This document shows, one piece after another, positions 35,212 through 43,770 of a stretch of 64,000 bases of DNA. The notes under the pieces are model-generated. The model did no database searches. It was not told where the DNA came from and worked only from the letters and a program-made list of their open reading frames with translations. Source of the DNA: an uncultured Roseobacter sp. (lineage in GTDB: Bacteria; Pseudomonadota; Alphaproteobacteria; Rhodobacterales; Rhodobacteraceae). The position numbers were made by a program, and so were the translations under genes. The stretch lies in assembly GCF_947496515.1 (NCBI RefSeq), contig NZ_CANMDB010000009.1, positions 124,001-188,000 of the forward strand, in the 5' to 3' direction. Position 1 is the stretch's first letter, and each line of letters opens with the position of its first letter.

Positions 35212-36220
35212 ATCCAGCGCGTTGGAACCCACCCGGGCGGATCTGAAGGGCCTCAGTGTAGCCAAGCGGATGGCCCGGTTCCTGCCGGTCTACGGCCTGG
35301 TGATCCTCATGGTCTTTTTGATCGGGCTCTTTTCCGTGCTGCTGCCGAACACCTTCCCCACGATGCTGAACCTGCGGGCGATTATCTCGGACAAGGCGAT
35401 CATCGCGCTGCTGTCGCTGGGGGCGATGATCCCCATGGCGGCGGGGCGGATCGACCTGACCGTGGGCTACGGCATCGTGCTGTGGCACATTCTGGCCATC
35501 AGCCTGCAGACGATGCTGGGGCTGCCCTGGCCCATGGCCGTGGCCATTGTTCTGGTGCTGGGTGCGACGGCCGGGTTCCTAAACGGTTTGCTGGTCGAAG
35601 TCGCCAAGATCGACAGCTTTATCGCCACGCTGGGCACGGGTACGGTGCTCTATGCGCTGGCGCTGTGGCACACCGGCGGGCGTCAGATGGTCGGCCTGCT
35701 GCCCGATGGGTTCTACGCGCTCAACACCACCTTTGTCTTTGGCCTGCCCATCACCGCCTACTATCTGCTGGTGATCACCGTCGTGATGTGGGTCGTGCTC
35801 GAGTACACGCCCGTGGGCCGGTACCTTTATGCCATCGGCGCCAACCAGAAGGCCGCACAGTTGAACGGTATCCCGACGCGGAAATACGTGATCGGCGCCT
35901 TCGTCGCTTCCAGCACCATGACAGCGCTCGCCGGGGTCCTGCTGGCGTCCAAGCTACGAATCGGTCAGGCCTCGGTCGGGCTGGAGTTCCTGCTGCCCGC
36001 ACTCGTCGGCGCCTTCCTCGGTTCCACCACCATCAAGCCGGGGCGGGTCAACGTCTGGGGCACCATCGCGGGTGTGGTGATCCTCGCCGTGGGCATCTCC
36101 GGCATTCAGCAATTCGGCGGATCCTTTTGGGTCGAGCCACTTTTCAACGGCGTCACGCTGCTCGTTGCCATCGGCATCGCGGGCTACGCACAACGCCGCA
36201 AAGGCGCGCAAAAACGCTGA
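35198..36220 (+). CDS. Sugar ABC transporter permease (RbsC-like)
   Basis: The protein has 340 aa from the ATG at 35198, which has AAAGGA 8 nt upstream and overlaps the ATPase gene by 14 nt. About nine or ten membrane segments are seen. LGAMIPMAAGRIDLTVGYGI and ANQKAAQLNGIPTRKYVIGAF (the cytosolic EAA-like coupling segment) are family hallmarks of BPD_transp_2. It forms the channel for the transporter encoded at 33685-37299. Confidence 0.88.
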   Translation: MQSLESSALEPTRADLKGLSVAKRMARFLPVYGLVILMVFLIGLFSVLLPNTFPTMLNLRAIISDKAIIALLSLGAMIPMAAGRIDLTVGYGIVLWHILAISLQTMLGLPWPMAVAIVLVLGATAGFLNGLLVEVAKIDSFIATLGTGTVLYALALWHTGGRQMVGLLPDGFYALNTTFVFGLPITAYYLLVITVVMWVVLEYTPVGRYLYAIGANQKAAQLNGIPTRKYVIGAFVASSTMTALAGVLLASKLRIGQASVGLEFLLPALVGAFLGSTTIKPGRVNVWGTIAGVVILAVGISGIQQFGGSFWVEPLFNGVTLLVAIGIAGYAQRRKGAQKR

Positions 36221-36249
36221 CCTTAAAATCACGCATTGGGAGGAAGAAA

Positions 36250-37299
36250 ATGCAAAAACGAACGTTTATCAAGACAGCACTGACCACCACATTCCTGACG
36301 GGTCTCATGGTCCCTGCAATGGCTGCGGGCGACTGGGATGGCCCCACAACGGGTCCTGCGGCTGCTGAGGGCAAATCCATTGTCGTCGTGGCCGGTGATC
36401 TGAAAAACGGCGGCATCCTTGGTGTGACCGAAGGCGTCGAAGAGGCGGCGGCCAAGATCGGCTGGGACGTGCGCGTTCTGGACGGTGCAGGCTCTATCCA
36501 GGGTCGGACCGGTGCGATTGGTCAGGCGCTGGCGCTGCAGCCCGACGGGATCATCATCAACGGTTTTGACGCCGTCGAACAGCAGGCAGCGCTCGAAGGG
36601 GTGGTTGCCGCCGAAATCCCGATGGTGGCCTGGCACTCGGGCCCCGTGATCGGCTGCGATGCGCCGGGCGGTATCTTTGCCAATGTCTCCACCGACGCGA
36701 TGAGCGTGTCCGAAGTCGCCGCGGAATGGGCCATCGAGGATGGTGGCAAGGACGTCGGCGTCGTGATCTTTACCGACAGCACCTACCAGATCGCCATCGA
36801 CAAGGCCGACCGCCTGAAAGAGACGGTGGAGGCCGCGGGCGGCACTGTGCTGGAGTACGTGGACACGCCGATTGCCGATACCTCGACCCGGATGGGACCG
36901 CTGACCACCAGCCTGCTGCAGAAATACGGCGACAGCTGGACCCACGCGCTGGCGATCAATGACCTTTACTTCGACTTCATGGGGCCATCGCTGGCCGCTG
37001 CCGGTTTTGCGCCGGATCAAGGGCCACAGGCCGGATCTGCAGGCGACGGGTCGGAGGCTGCATTCCAGCGGATCCGCTCCAACGGCTATCAGGCGATCAC
37101 CGTGGCCGAGCCGCTGAACCTGCAGGGCTGGCAGCTGGTGGATGAGCTCAACCGCGCCGTTCAGGGCGAGACCTGCTCGGGTTACGTCACCTCGCCTGCA
37201 CTGGTCACTCAGCAAGGTCTGGCAAAGCTGGGCGACAGCAATGCCTTCGATCCCGACATCCCCTACCGCGAGAGCTACGCGGAGATCTGGGGCAAGTAG
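36250..37299 (+). CDS. Sugar ABC transporter periplasmic substrate-binding protein
   Basis: The protein has 349 aa from the ATG at 36250, preceded by GGGAGGAAGAAA. The signal peptide is TALTTTFLTGLMVPAMAA. The mature Peripla_BP_4 fold starts SIVVVAGDLKNGGILGVTEG, with GAIGQALALQPDGIIINGFD typical of the ribose/galactose-binding group. GVVIFTDSTYQIAIDKADR forms the second lobe. The substrate is probably idonate, gluconate or a related hexonate or its lactone, given the regulon; this is inference. Confidence 0.87.
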   Translation: MQKRTFIKTALTTTFLTGLMVPAMAAGDWDGPTTGPAAAEGKSIVVVAGDLKNGGILGVTEGVEEAAAKIGWDVRVLDGAGSIQGRTGAIGQALALQPDGIIINGFDAVEQQAALEGVVAAEIPMVAWHSGPVIGCDAPGGIFANVSTDAMSVSEVAAEWAIEDGGKDVGVVIFTDSTYQIAIDKADRLKETVEAAGGTVLEYVDTPIADTSTRMGPLTTSLLQKYGDSWTHALAINDLYFDFMGPSLAAAGFAPDQGPQAGSAGDGSEAAFQRIRSNGYQAITVAEPLNLQGWQLVDELNRAVQGETCSGYVTSPALVTQQGLAKLGDSNAFDPDIPYRESYAEIWGK

Positions 37300-37368
37300 C
37301 GCCGCCTGCGCCGCGGGCCTCGCTGACACGGCGGGGTCCGTCCTATCCATCTACCGGAGGATACATCC

Positions 37369-38130
37369 ATGGCTGATACGCCACTCGTGCAGATGCGCGG
37401 GATTACCAAGCGATTTGGCGGTGTGACCGCCCTGCAGAACGTCGATCTGACAGCCTACGCTGGCGAAGTGCTGGCCATTGTCGGCGACAACGGTGCCGGG
37501 AAATCGACGCTGATCAAGGTGCTGACCGGCGTCTATCAGCCCACCGAGGGCGAGATCTTCGTCGACGGGGACAAGGTCGAGTTTTCGAACCACGCAGACG
37601 CCGCGGAAAAGGGCATTGACGCGGTCTATCAGACGCTGGCCCTGGCCGATCACCTTGATCCCGCGGCCAACATGTTCCTCGGCAATGAGCTGACCAAGAA
37701 GGTTTTCGGCATCACGGTCCTAGACAACAAAAAGATGCGGTCGGAAACCGAACGGGTGTTGATGGAGCGGCTGGGCGTGCGCCTGAAGTCACTGGATGCG
37801 CCAACCGACAGCCTGTCGGGAGGGCAGCGCCAGGCCGTGGCCATCGCGCGCGCCGTCTATCACGAGGGGCTGCGGGTGCTGGTCATGGACGAGCCCACCG
37901 CGGCCCTTGGCCCGCAGGAAACAGCGCGGACCCTGAAGCTGATCAAGTCCCTCAAGGCACAAGGGCTGGCCGTGATCCTGATCAGCCACTCGCTGGATGA
38001 CGTGTTCGAAGTTGCGGACCGTGTTCATGTACAGCGCCGCGGCCAATGTGTGGGCGTGGCCCTGACCGCCGAAAGCTCGACCCAGGAAGTGCTGGGCATG
38101 ATCGTAGGTGCCAAGGAGGACGCCGCATGA
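37369..38130 (+). CDS. Sugar ABC transporter ATP-binding protein (single domain)
   Basis: The protein has 253 aa with one ATPase domain: Walker A GDNGAGKST, signature DSLSGGQRQAVAIARAV, Walker B LRVLVMDEPTAALG, and the H-loop ISHSLDDV. This is the FrcA/XylG-like short form. It starts 69 nt after the first binding protein and overlaps the next permease by 4 nt. It begins a second complete ABC importer in the same direction, probably the same or an extended operon. Confidence 0.88.
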   Translation: MADTPLVQMRGITKRFGGVTALQNVDLTAYAGEVLAIVGDNGAGKSTLIKVLTGVYQPTEGEIFVDGDKVEFSNHADAAEKGIDAVYQTLALADHLDPAANMFLGNELTKKVFGITVLDNKKMRSETERVLMERLGVRLKSLDAPTDSLSGGQRQAVAIARAVYHEGLRVLVMDEPTAALGPQETARTLKLIKSLKAQGLAVILISHSLDDVFEVADRVHVQRRGQCVGVALTAESSTQEVLGMIVGAKEDAA

Positions 38131-39254
38131 ACACCGCAGTTGACGCAAACTATAAACCGCCGCTGACCGAACGGCTTGAGCCCTATATGGCGGTGATCGC
38201 TCCGATGGCGATGATTGCCGCGATTTTCCTGTTCATGGCGGTGGCCTCACCCGAGCGGTTCTACCGGATCAGCAATCTGGAGCTGATCCTGCAGGACGCC
38301 GCTCTTTACATGCCCATGGCCATGGCGATGACCTTTGTCATCACCCAGCGTGGCATTGACCTGTCGGTCGGATCCGTAGCCGTCCTGTCAGCGATCATCA
38401 TGGCGTTTCTGGTCAAGCAGTTTGGGTTTTCGATCTATGTCGGCATTCCTATTGCGCTGACCATCGGGGCCCTTCTCGGCCTGATCAACGGTCTGGTGAT
38501 CACGCGCTTCAACGTGCCCGATCTGATCGGGACGCTGGCGATGGATCTTGTCTACAAGGGGCTTGCGCTTTTGCTCGCAAAGGGGCTGGTGCTGGCGCGC
38601 TTCCCCGACGTTCTCACCGAAATCGGACGCGGGCAAACACCCTTCTTCATCCCTACGCCGGCGGTGATCGGGATGCTGACCATGGTGGCAGGCTACTACA
38701 TTCTGAAGCGCACCCATTTTGGCCGCTACACCGTTGCCATTGGTTCCAGCCCTGAATCGGCGGAGCTGACGGGCATCGGCGTCAAGCGACACAAGGTCTA
38801 TGCCTATGTGCTCTGCGGCGCCTGTGCGGCACTGGCGGGTCTGATGCTGACGGGCAAGCAAAACGCTATCCAGGCGACCATGGCGCCCTTCTTCAACCTG
38901 CACGTCATCGCGGCGGTGGTCGTTGGCGGCACGTCGCTCTTTGGCGGACGGGCATCCATCATCGGGTCGTTCTCCGGCGTGCTGCTGCTCGCCATGATGC
39001 TGAACGCGCTGGTGACGCTGCGGATCGAGTTCTTCTGGCAGCCCGTGGCCTCTGGCTTTGTGATCATCAGCTCGGTGGCGCTTTATGCCTGGATCCAGAA
39101 AAAGGACCGGGATGGTGGTGCTGGCTGGTTCGCCGATCTCAAGACAGCCGAAGGTCAGAAACTGCTGCGCTTTTCCGCGCTGCTGATCGGCGTCCTGATT
39201 GCCTTGCTGGCAATCGGTGGCGTCTTTGCCGGGACCCCTGCAGCAAGCGGGTAA
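38127..39254 (+). CDS. Sugar ABC transporter permease (second system)
   Basis: The protein has 375 aa from the ATG at 38127; upstream in-frame sequence belongs to the ATPase gene in another frame. About ten membrane segments are seen, with MAMTFVITQRGIDLSVGSVAVL and SSPESAELTGIGVKRHKVYAY, the conserved BPD_transp_2 segments. A charged C-terminal linker (QKKDRDGGAGWFADLKTAEG) precedes an extra C-terminal helix, making it slightly longer than usual. Confidence 0.87.
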   Translation: MNTAVDANYKPPLTERLEPYMAVIAPMAMIAAIFLFMAVASPERFYRISNLELILQDAALYMPMAMAMTFVITQRGIDLSVGSVAVLSAIIMAFLVKQFGFSIYVGIPIALTIGALLGLINGLVITRFNVPDLIGTLAMDLVYKGLALLLAKGLVLARFPDVLTEIGRGQTPFFIPTPAVIGMLTMVAGYYILKRTHFGRYTVAIGSSPESAELTGIGVKRHKVYAYVLCGACAALAGLMLTGKQNAIQATMAPFFNLHVIAAVVVGGTSLFGGRASIIGSFSGVLLLAMMLNALVTLRIEFFWQPVASGFVIISSVALYAWIQKKDRDGGAGWFADLKTAEGQKLLRFSALLIGVLIALLAIGGVFAGTPAASG

Positions 39255-39336
39255 GGGCACAACGACGGATGTCTCGGAGCGGCAGACAGAGGAGACCGCG
39301 CCGGGGCATATCGAATTTCAACTTGGAGGAAACTTA

Positions 39337-40485
39337 ATGAAACTTATGACCACAACAGCATTGGTTGCGTCGGTCGTCTTTGGCACGAGCGCGTTGGCCG
39401 ATGGCCACGCGACACTCCCGCTGAAGGAACTGCCCGACATCGCAGAACGTGATTACTGGGTCCCCGACGAGGTCAACGCCGAAGGCAAGCTGGAAGCGAT
39501 GCAAGCCGTCGTTGGCGGCGACGCAGTGACATTCAGCGGCACGCAGGATGCGCCAGTGCAGATCGCCCTGATCTATCCATCATCCGACACGTCGGACTTC
39601 TGGGCGCGCAACTATCTGGCCATGACAAAGCGTCTGGACCAGCTGGGGATCGAATACGAGACAACCGAGTTCGCCTCCCGCCAGATCGAGCATTCGCTGC
39701 AGACGACCTATGCCAATCAGGTGGTTCTGGACAAAGACATCTACGACTATGTCATTTTCGGCCCATCGGAACTGGCTGTCCAGGCTGACAACATCTCGAA
39801 ACTGGCCGCTGAAACCGAAGATCTGACAACCTATGTCTGGGCGTTCCATACGCCGCTCAAGGACCTTGAGCATCAGCCTGCAGCCTGGTTCGATTTCTCC
39901 TCTGCCGCCGGTGCCCTGACCATGTGCGACTACATGATCGGGCGTCTGGGCGAAGGCGTCACCATGGCGATGAACCGCGGCATCCCAGGCATCACCGACA
40001 ATCAGCGCTCCGGTGATTTCAAGGCCTGTGTGGAGGAGAAAGCAGGCTGGACCACCGTCTACGAACACTACGGCGAGTATCAGCGCGAAGGTGGCTTTGC
40101 GGGCACATCGCTGATCCTGCAGTCCTACCCTGAGGCAACAATCATCCACAACGCCAATACCGCGATGGCCATGGGATCGGTCGAAGCACAGGTGTCTGTC
40201 GGCAAGGAGAAAGAGATCTTCTCCACCGGTTGGGGCGGCACCGGTCTTGAACTGGATGCCATCCGCCGTGGTGAGCTTGACGCCACACCGATGCGCATGG
40301 GTGACGATGTGGGTGCCGCTACGGCCGAGGCGATCAAGGCCGATCTGGAAGGACGCAGCGATGAGCTGCCGTTCGTCTTCCTCGGCCGGATCACCGTGGC
40401 GCACGACCAGATGAGCGCCGAGGAAATCGACGCGCTGGAACAGGAAGCCTTCCGCTTCTCCGGTGTCGGCGCACTGGACCGCTGA
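39337..40485 (+). CDS. ABC transporter substrate-binding protein, LuxP/TorT-like (second system)
   Basis: The protein has 382 aa from the ATG at 39337, preceded by TTGGAGGAAAC. The signal peptide is TTALVASVVFGTSALA. An N-terminal segment (LPDIAERDYWVPDEVNAEGK) precedes the two-lobe fold (QIALIYPSSDTSDFWARNYLAM), and the sequence resembles LuxP/periplasmic sensor-type binding proteins more than RbsB. It could bind a sugar-type ligand for the second importer. A terminator follows at 40505. Confidence 0.83.
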   Translation: MKLMTTTALVASVVFGTSALADGHATLPLKELPDIAERDYWVPDEVNAEGKLEAMQAVVGGDAVTFSGTQDAPVQIALIYPSSDTSDFWARNYLAMTKRLDQLGIEYETTEFASRQIEHSLQTTYANQVVLDKDIYDYVIFGPSELAVQADNISKLAAETEDLTTYVWAFHTPLKDLEHQPAAWFDFSSAAGALTMCDYMIGRLGEGVTMAMNRGIPGITDNQRSGDFKACVEEKAGWTTVYEHYGEYQREGGFAGTSLILQSYPEATIIHNANTAMAMGSVEAQVSVGKEKEIFSTGWGGTGLELDAIRRGELDATPMRMGDDVGAATAEAIKADLEGRSDELPFVFLGRITVAHDQMSAEEIDALEQEAFRFSGVGALDR

Positions 40486-40504
40486 GCCGGCCCTAAAGCA
40501 CGAA

Positions 40505-40533
40505 AAGAGGACCGGTTTCGCGCCGGTCCTCTT
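40505..40533 (+). terminator. Terminator after the second ABC system
   Basis: A perfect 11-bp stem, AAGAGGACCGG with CCGGTCCTCTT, surrounds the loop TTTCGCG and is followed by TTGATT. It begins 19 nt after the binding-protein stop. It separates the two importers from the SMP-30 gene, which either has its own promoter or is reached by read-through. Confidence 0.75.
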
Positions 40534-40587
40534 GATTCAACGACCATGAGCGCCGACAAAGGCGCGGCAACTCAGGGGGGGACGGTC

Positions 40588-41511
<924 letters not shown>

Positions 41512-41600
41512 GACGGGTGCGTGCTGGCGCCGTTGTCCACGCACCAAGGCAGAACTGCGCGCGCGGCCCTTGCTCTTTCATCTTGCCAGGAAAACTCATG

Positions 41601-41640
41601 CCCCTCGCCTGACAGGCGGCGCAACGCCGCCGAGAGGGGG
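41601..41640. terminator. GC-rich stem-loop between convergent genes, probable bidirectional terminator
   Basis: GGCGGCG-CAA-CGCCGCC at 41615-41631 is nested inside CCCCTC and GAGGGG arms (41601-41640). It lies between the SMP-30 stop and the gnd stop. Poly-C and poly-G tracts follow rather than a T-run. The same DNA may also be a dispersed intergenic repeat. The remaining part of this 168-bp gap holds nothing recognisable. Confidence 0.45.
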
Positions 41641-41680
41641 GGCACCCCCGTTTTCAGGTACCCCCCCAGCGGTAGCCGTC

Positions 41681-43096
41681 TCAAAGATGCTGGTTCAGCC
41701 AAGGCCCGTGGTGCGCCCCGGGCTGATCCACCCGTTCAAAGCTATGCGCACCGAAGTAGTCGCGCTGCGCTTGCAGCATATTCGCCGTCGTCCGCGCGCT
41801 GGTCAGCGTGTCGAAGTACGACAGCGCCCCCGCAAGCGCTGGCACCGGCTGTCCCGCGCCCATGGCCACGGTCGTCACCTTGCGCAGACCGGACATATTG
41901 TCCTTCAGGATCTGCTGGAAGAACGGCGCCAGTGCCAGGTTCCGCTCCGGTGCGTCCGACAGGGCCGAGGCCATGTCGTTGAGCATGGCAGAGCGAATGA
42001 TGCAGCCCGCGCGCCAGACCTCGGCAATCTCGGCCATGGGCAGATCCCAGCCGTAGTCCGCACTGGCCTTGGCCAAAAGCTCGAAACCCTGCGCGTAGCA
42101 AAGAACCTTGCCCGCGATCAGCGCCTGTTCGAGATCATCAAGGCTGAGCGCCTCGGCAGCGATGGTCCGGTCCGATGTGCCGAAAGCCTCCACTCCGGCA
42201 AGCCGCAGATCACGCGCCGCGGAGAGGTTGCGCGCCACAACGGCGGCTTCGATCACCGGCACGGCGGTGCCCAGCATCTGGCTTTCGATGACCGTCCAGC
42301 GGCCGGTGCCTTTCTGTCCCGCCCGGTCCAGGATCATGTCGAGCATCGGGTTGCCTGTGACGGGGTCGGTGGCCGCGGCCACCTTGCCGGAAATCTCGAT
42401 CAGGTAGCTTTGCAGCGGGCCGGTGTTCCAATCGTCAAAGACTGCGCCGCACTCGGCGGCCTGCTTGCCAAGCCCGTCGCGCATGACCCCATAGGCTTCG
42501 GCGATCAACTGCATGTCGGCGTATTCAATGCCGTTGTGCACTGTCTTGACGAAGTGCCCTGCGCCGCCGGTGCCCATGAATGTCGCGCAGGGCTGATCCT
42601 CATGGGTGGCGGCGATGGCGCTCAATATATGGCCCACGCGGTCCCAGGCTTCCTGCGTCCCACCGCCCATGATGGACGGGCCAAACCGCGCGCCTTCTGC
42701 GCCGCCGGAGACACCGATGCCCAGATAGGGTACACCGGCCGCGTCCGCCTCCGCTGCACGCCGCTGTGTGTCGTGGAAATTGGCGTTGCCCGCGTCGATG
42801 ATCATATCATCCGTGTCCAGCAACGGGCGCAGCTGCGCGATCTGCGCATCCACCGCCTCGCCAGCGGGGACCATCAGGATAATGTTGCGCGGGCGTGCCA
42901 GCCCTGCAACGAAGTCTTCGAGCGTGTCATGCGGCGAGATCCGGGGTGCGAGATCGCCCGCCTTATCCATGAACTCCGGGATCCGTGCGGTGGTGCGGTT
43001 GTGCACAGCGACAGCAAAGCCGTTGTCCGCGATGTTCAGCGCCAGCATGGCACCCATCGTTCCCAATCCGATCACGCCGATTTCTGCTGCTGACAT
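41681..43096 (-). CDS. gnd: 6-phosphogluconate dehydrogenase (decarboxylating)
   Basis: The protein has 471 aa from the ATG at 43096; the open frame extends upstream but without family sequence. IGVIGLGTMGAMLALNIADNG is the NADP site, with VHNRTTAR as the cofactor-specificity loop. ISGGAEGARFGPSIMGGG and VKTVHNGIEYADMQLIAEAYG carry the catalytic lysine and substrate residues. The length equals the classic dimeric form (about 470). It oxidises 6-phosphogluconate to ribulose 5-phosphate and CO2, the outlet for the gluconokinase product. It is divergent from a GlcG-like gene with an operator between them. Confidence 0.92.
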   Translation of the reverse strand: MSAAEIGVIGLGTMGAMLALNIADNGFAVAVHNRTTARIPEFMDKAGDLAPRISPHDTLEDFVAGLARPRNIILMVPAGEAVDAQIAQLRPLLDTDDMIIDAGNANFHDTQRRAAEADAAGVPYLGIGVSGGAEGARFGPSIMGGGTQEAWDRVGHILSAIAATHEDQPCATFMGTGGAGHFVKTVHNGIEYADMQLIAEAYGVMRDGLGKQAAECGAVFDDWNTGPLQSYLIEISGKVAAATDPVTGNPMLDMILDRAGQKGTGRWTVIESQMLGTAVPVIEAAVVARNLSAARDLRLAGVEAFGTSDRTIAAEALSLDDLEQALIAGKVLCYAQGFELLAKASADYGWDLPMAEIAEVWRAGCIIRSAMLNDMASALSDAPERNLALAPFFQQILKDNMSGLRKVTTVAMGAGQPVPALAGALSYFDTLTSARTTANMLQAQRDYFGAHSFERVDQPGAHHGPWLNQHL

Positions 43097-43126
43097 CCGC
43101 TTTCCTCTCCCGGTGTGTTTTGTTAT

Positions 43127-43138
43127 GTTACCGATAAC
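43127..43138. promoter_or_regulatory. LacI/GntR-type operator between gnd and the GlcG-like gene
   Basis: GTTACCGATAAC, flanked to give ATGTTACCGATAACAA, lies 31 bp upstream of gnd and 16 bp upstream of the GlcG-like ATG. It matches the GTTA-N4-TAAC sites at 28870, 28949, 28963 and 33576 and resembles the E. coli GntR site. It could repress both divergent genes. Confidence 0.8.
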
Positions 43139-43153
43139 AAAGAGTTCAATGAG

Positions 43154-43591
43154 ATGGAAGCCATGTATATTGCAAACGCCACCACTCTGACCCATGCGGC
43201 GACGCTTGCGATGTTGCAGAGCGCTGTCGCCCGCGCCGAGGAAATCGGCCAGCCGCAGTGTATCGTGATCGTTGATGCCAGCGGGGTCGCCTTGGGTCAG
43301 ATCCGCATGAACGGGGCGAAATTTCTCAGTTTGAAGAGCGCAGAAAGCAAGGCGCGCACAGCAGCATCGATCCGCGCGCCCAGCGACGCCATTCCCGAAG
43401 CGGTCGGCCCGGCGATTGCGGCCGCCACGGACAATCACGTGACGCGGTTGGGCGGTGGATTGCCAATCCTGATGAACGGCCAGTGCGTGGGCGGCATCGG
43501 TGTCGGGTCCGGCTCTGCCGAGCAGGATGTGGATGTGGCGATGGCGGCCTTGCGCAAGATCGGTGCGGAAACCGGCGCATTTGGTGCGTGA
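43154..43591 (+). CDS. GlcG/HbpS-family protein
   Basis: The protein has 145 aa from the ATG at 43154, the first Met after the operator. CIVIVDASGVALGQIRMNGA and the late GGLPILMNGQCVGGIGVGSGS are the signatures of the GlcG/HbpS (DUF336) family. These small octameric proteins occur in glycolate, propanediol and sugar-acid operons, and one member binds haem. Its role is unclear, perhaps metabolite sensing or oxidative protection. Control by the shared operator suggests a part in gluconate use. Confidence 0.78.
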   Translation: MEAMYIANATTLTHAATLAMLQSAVARAEEIGQPQCIVIVDASGVALGQIRMNGAKFLSLKSAESKARTAASIRAPSDAIPEAVGPAIAAATDNHVTRLGGGLPILMNGQCVGGIGVGSGSAEQDVDVAMAALRKIGAETGAFGA

Positions 43592-43770
43592 GCCGCAAGG
43601 CAGGTCGGATCTGAGGATCAATTCAGCGCGCTGGCGTGTCTCCGGTTCGGTTGTGTCCGAGCGGATCAACTCGCCTTTTGCGGTTACCATCTCTTGATAC
43701 CGCTTTGCACTGTGACGTCAAATCAGGCAAAAGAGAGCAGTGAATAAAGGGTCTCCATCGAAAGTCGGTC

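Noticed and set aside
35482-37299. A 605-residue frame giving a long form of the first binding protein
   Set aside because: The first 256 residues are the shadow of the permease gene; the real start at 36250 has a ribosome site and a signal peptide.
41681-43690. A 669-residue extended form of 6-phosphogluconate dehydrogenase
   Set aside because: The extra N-terminus is antisense to the GlcG-like gene and crosses the operator; the 471-residue form is the family length.
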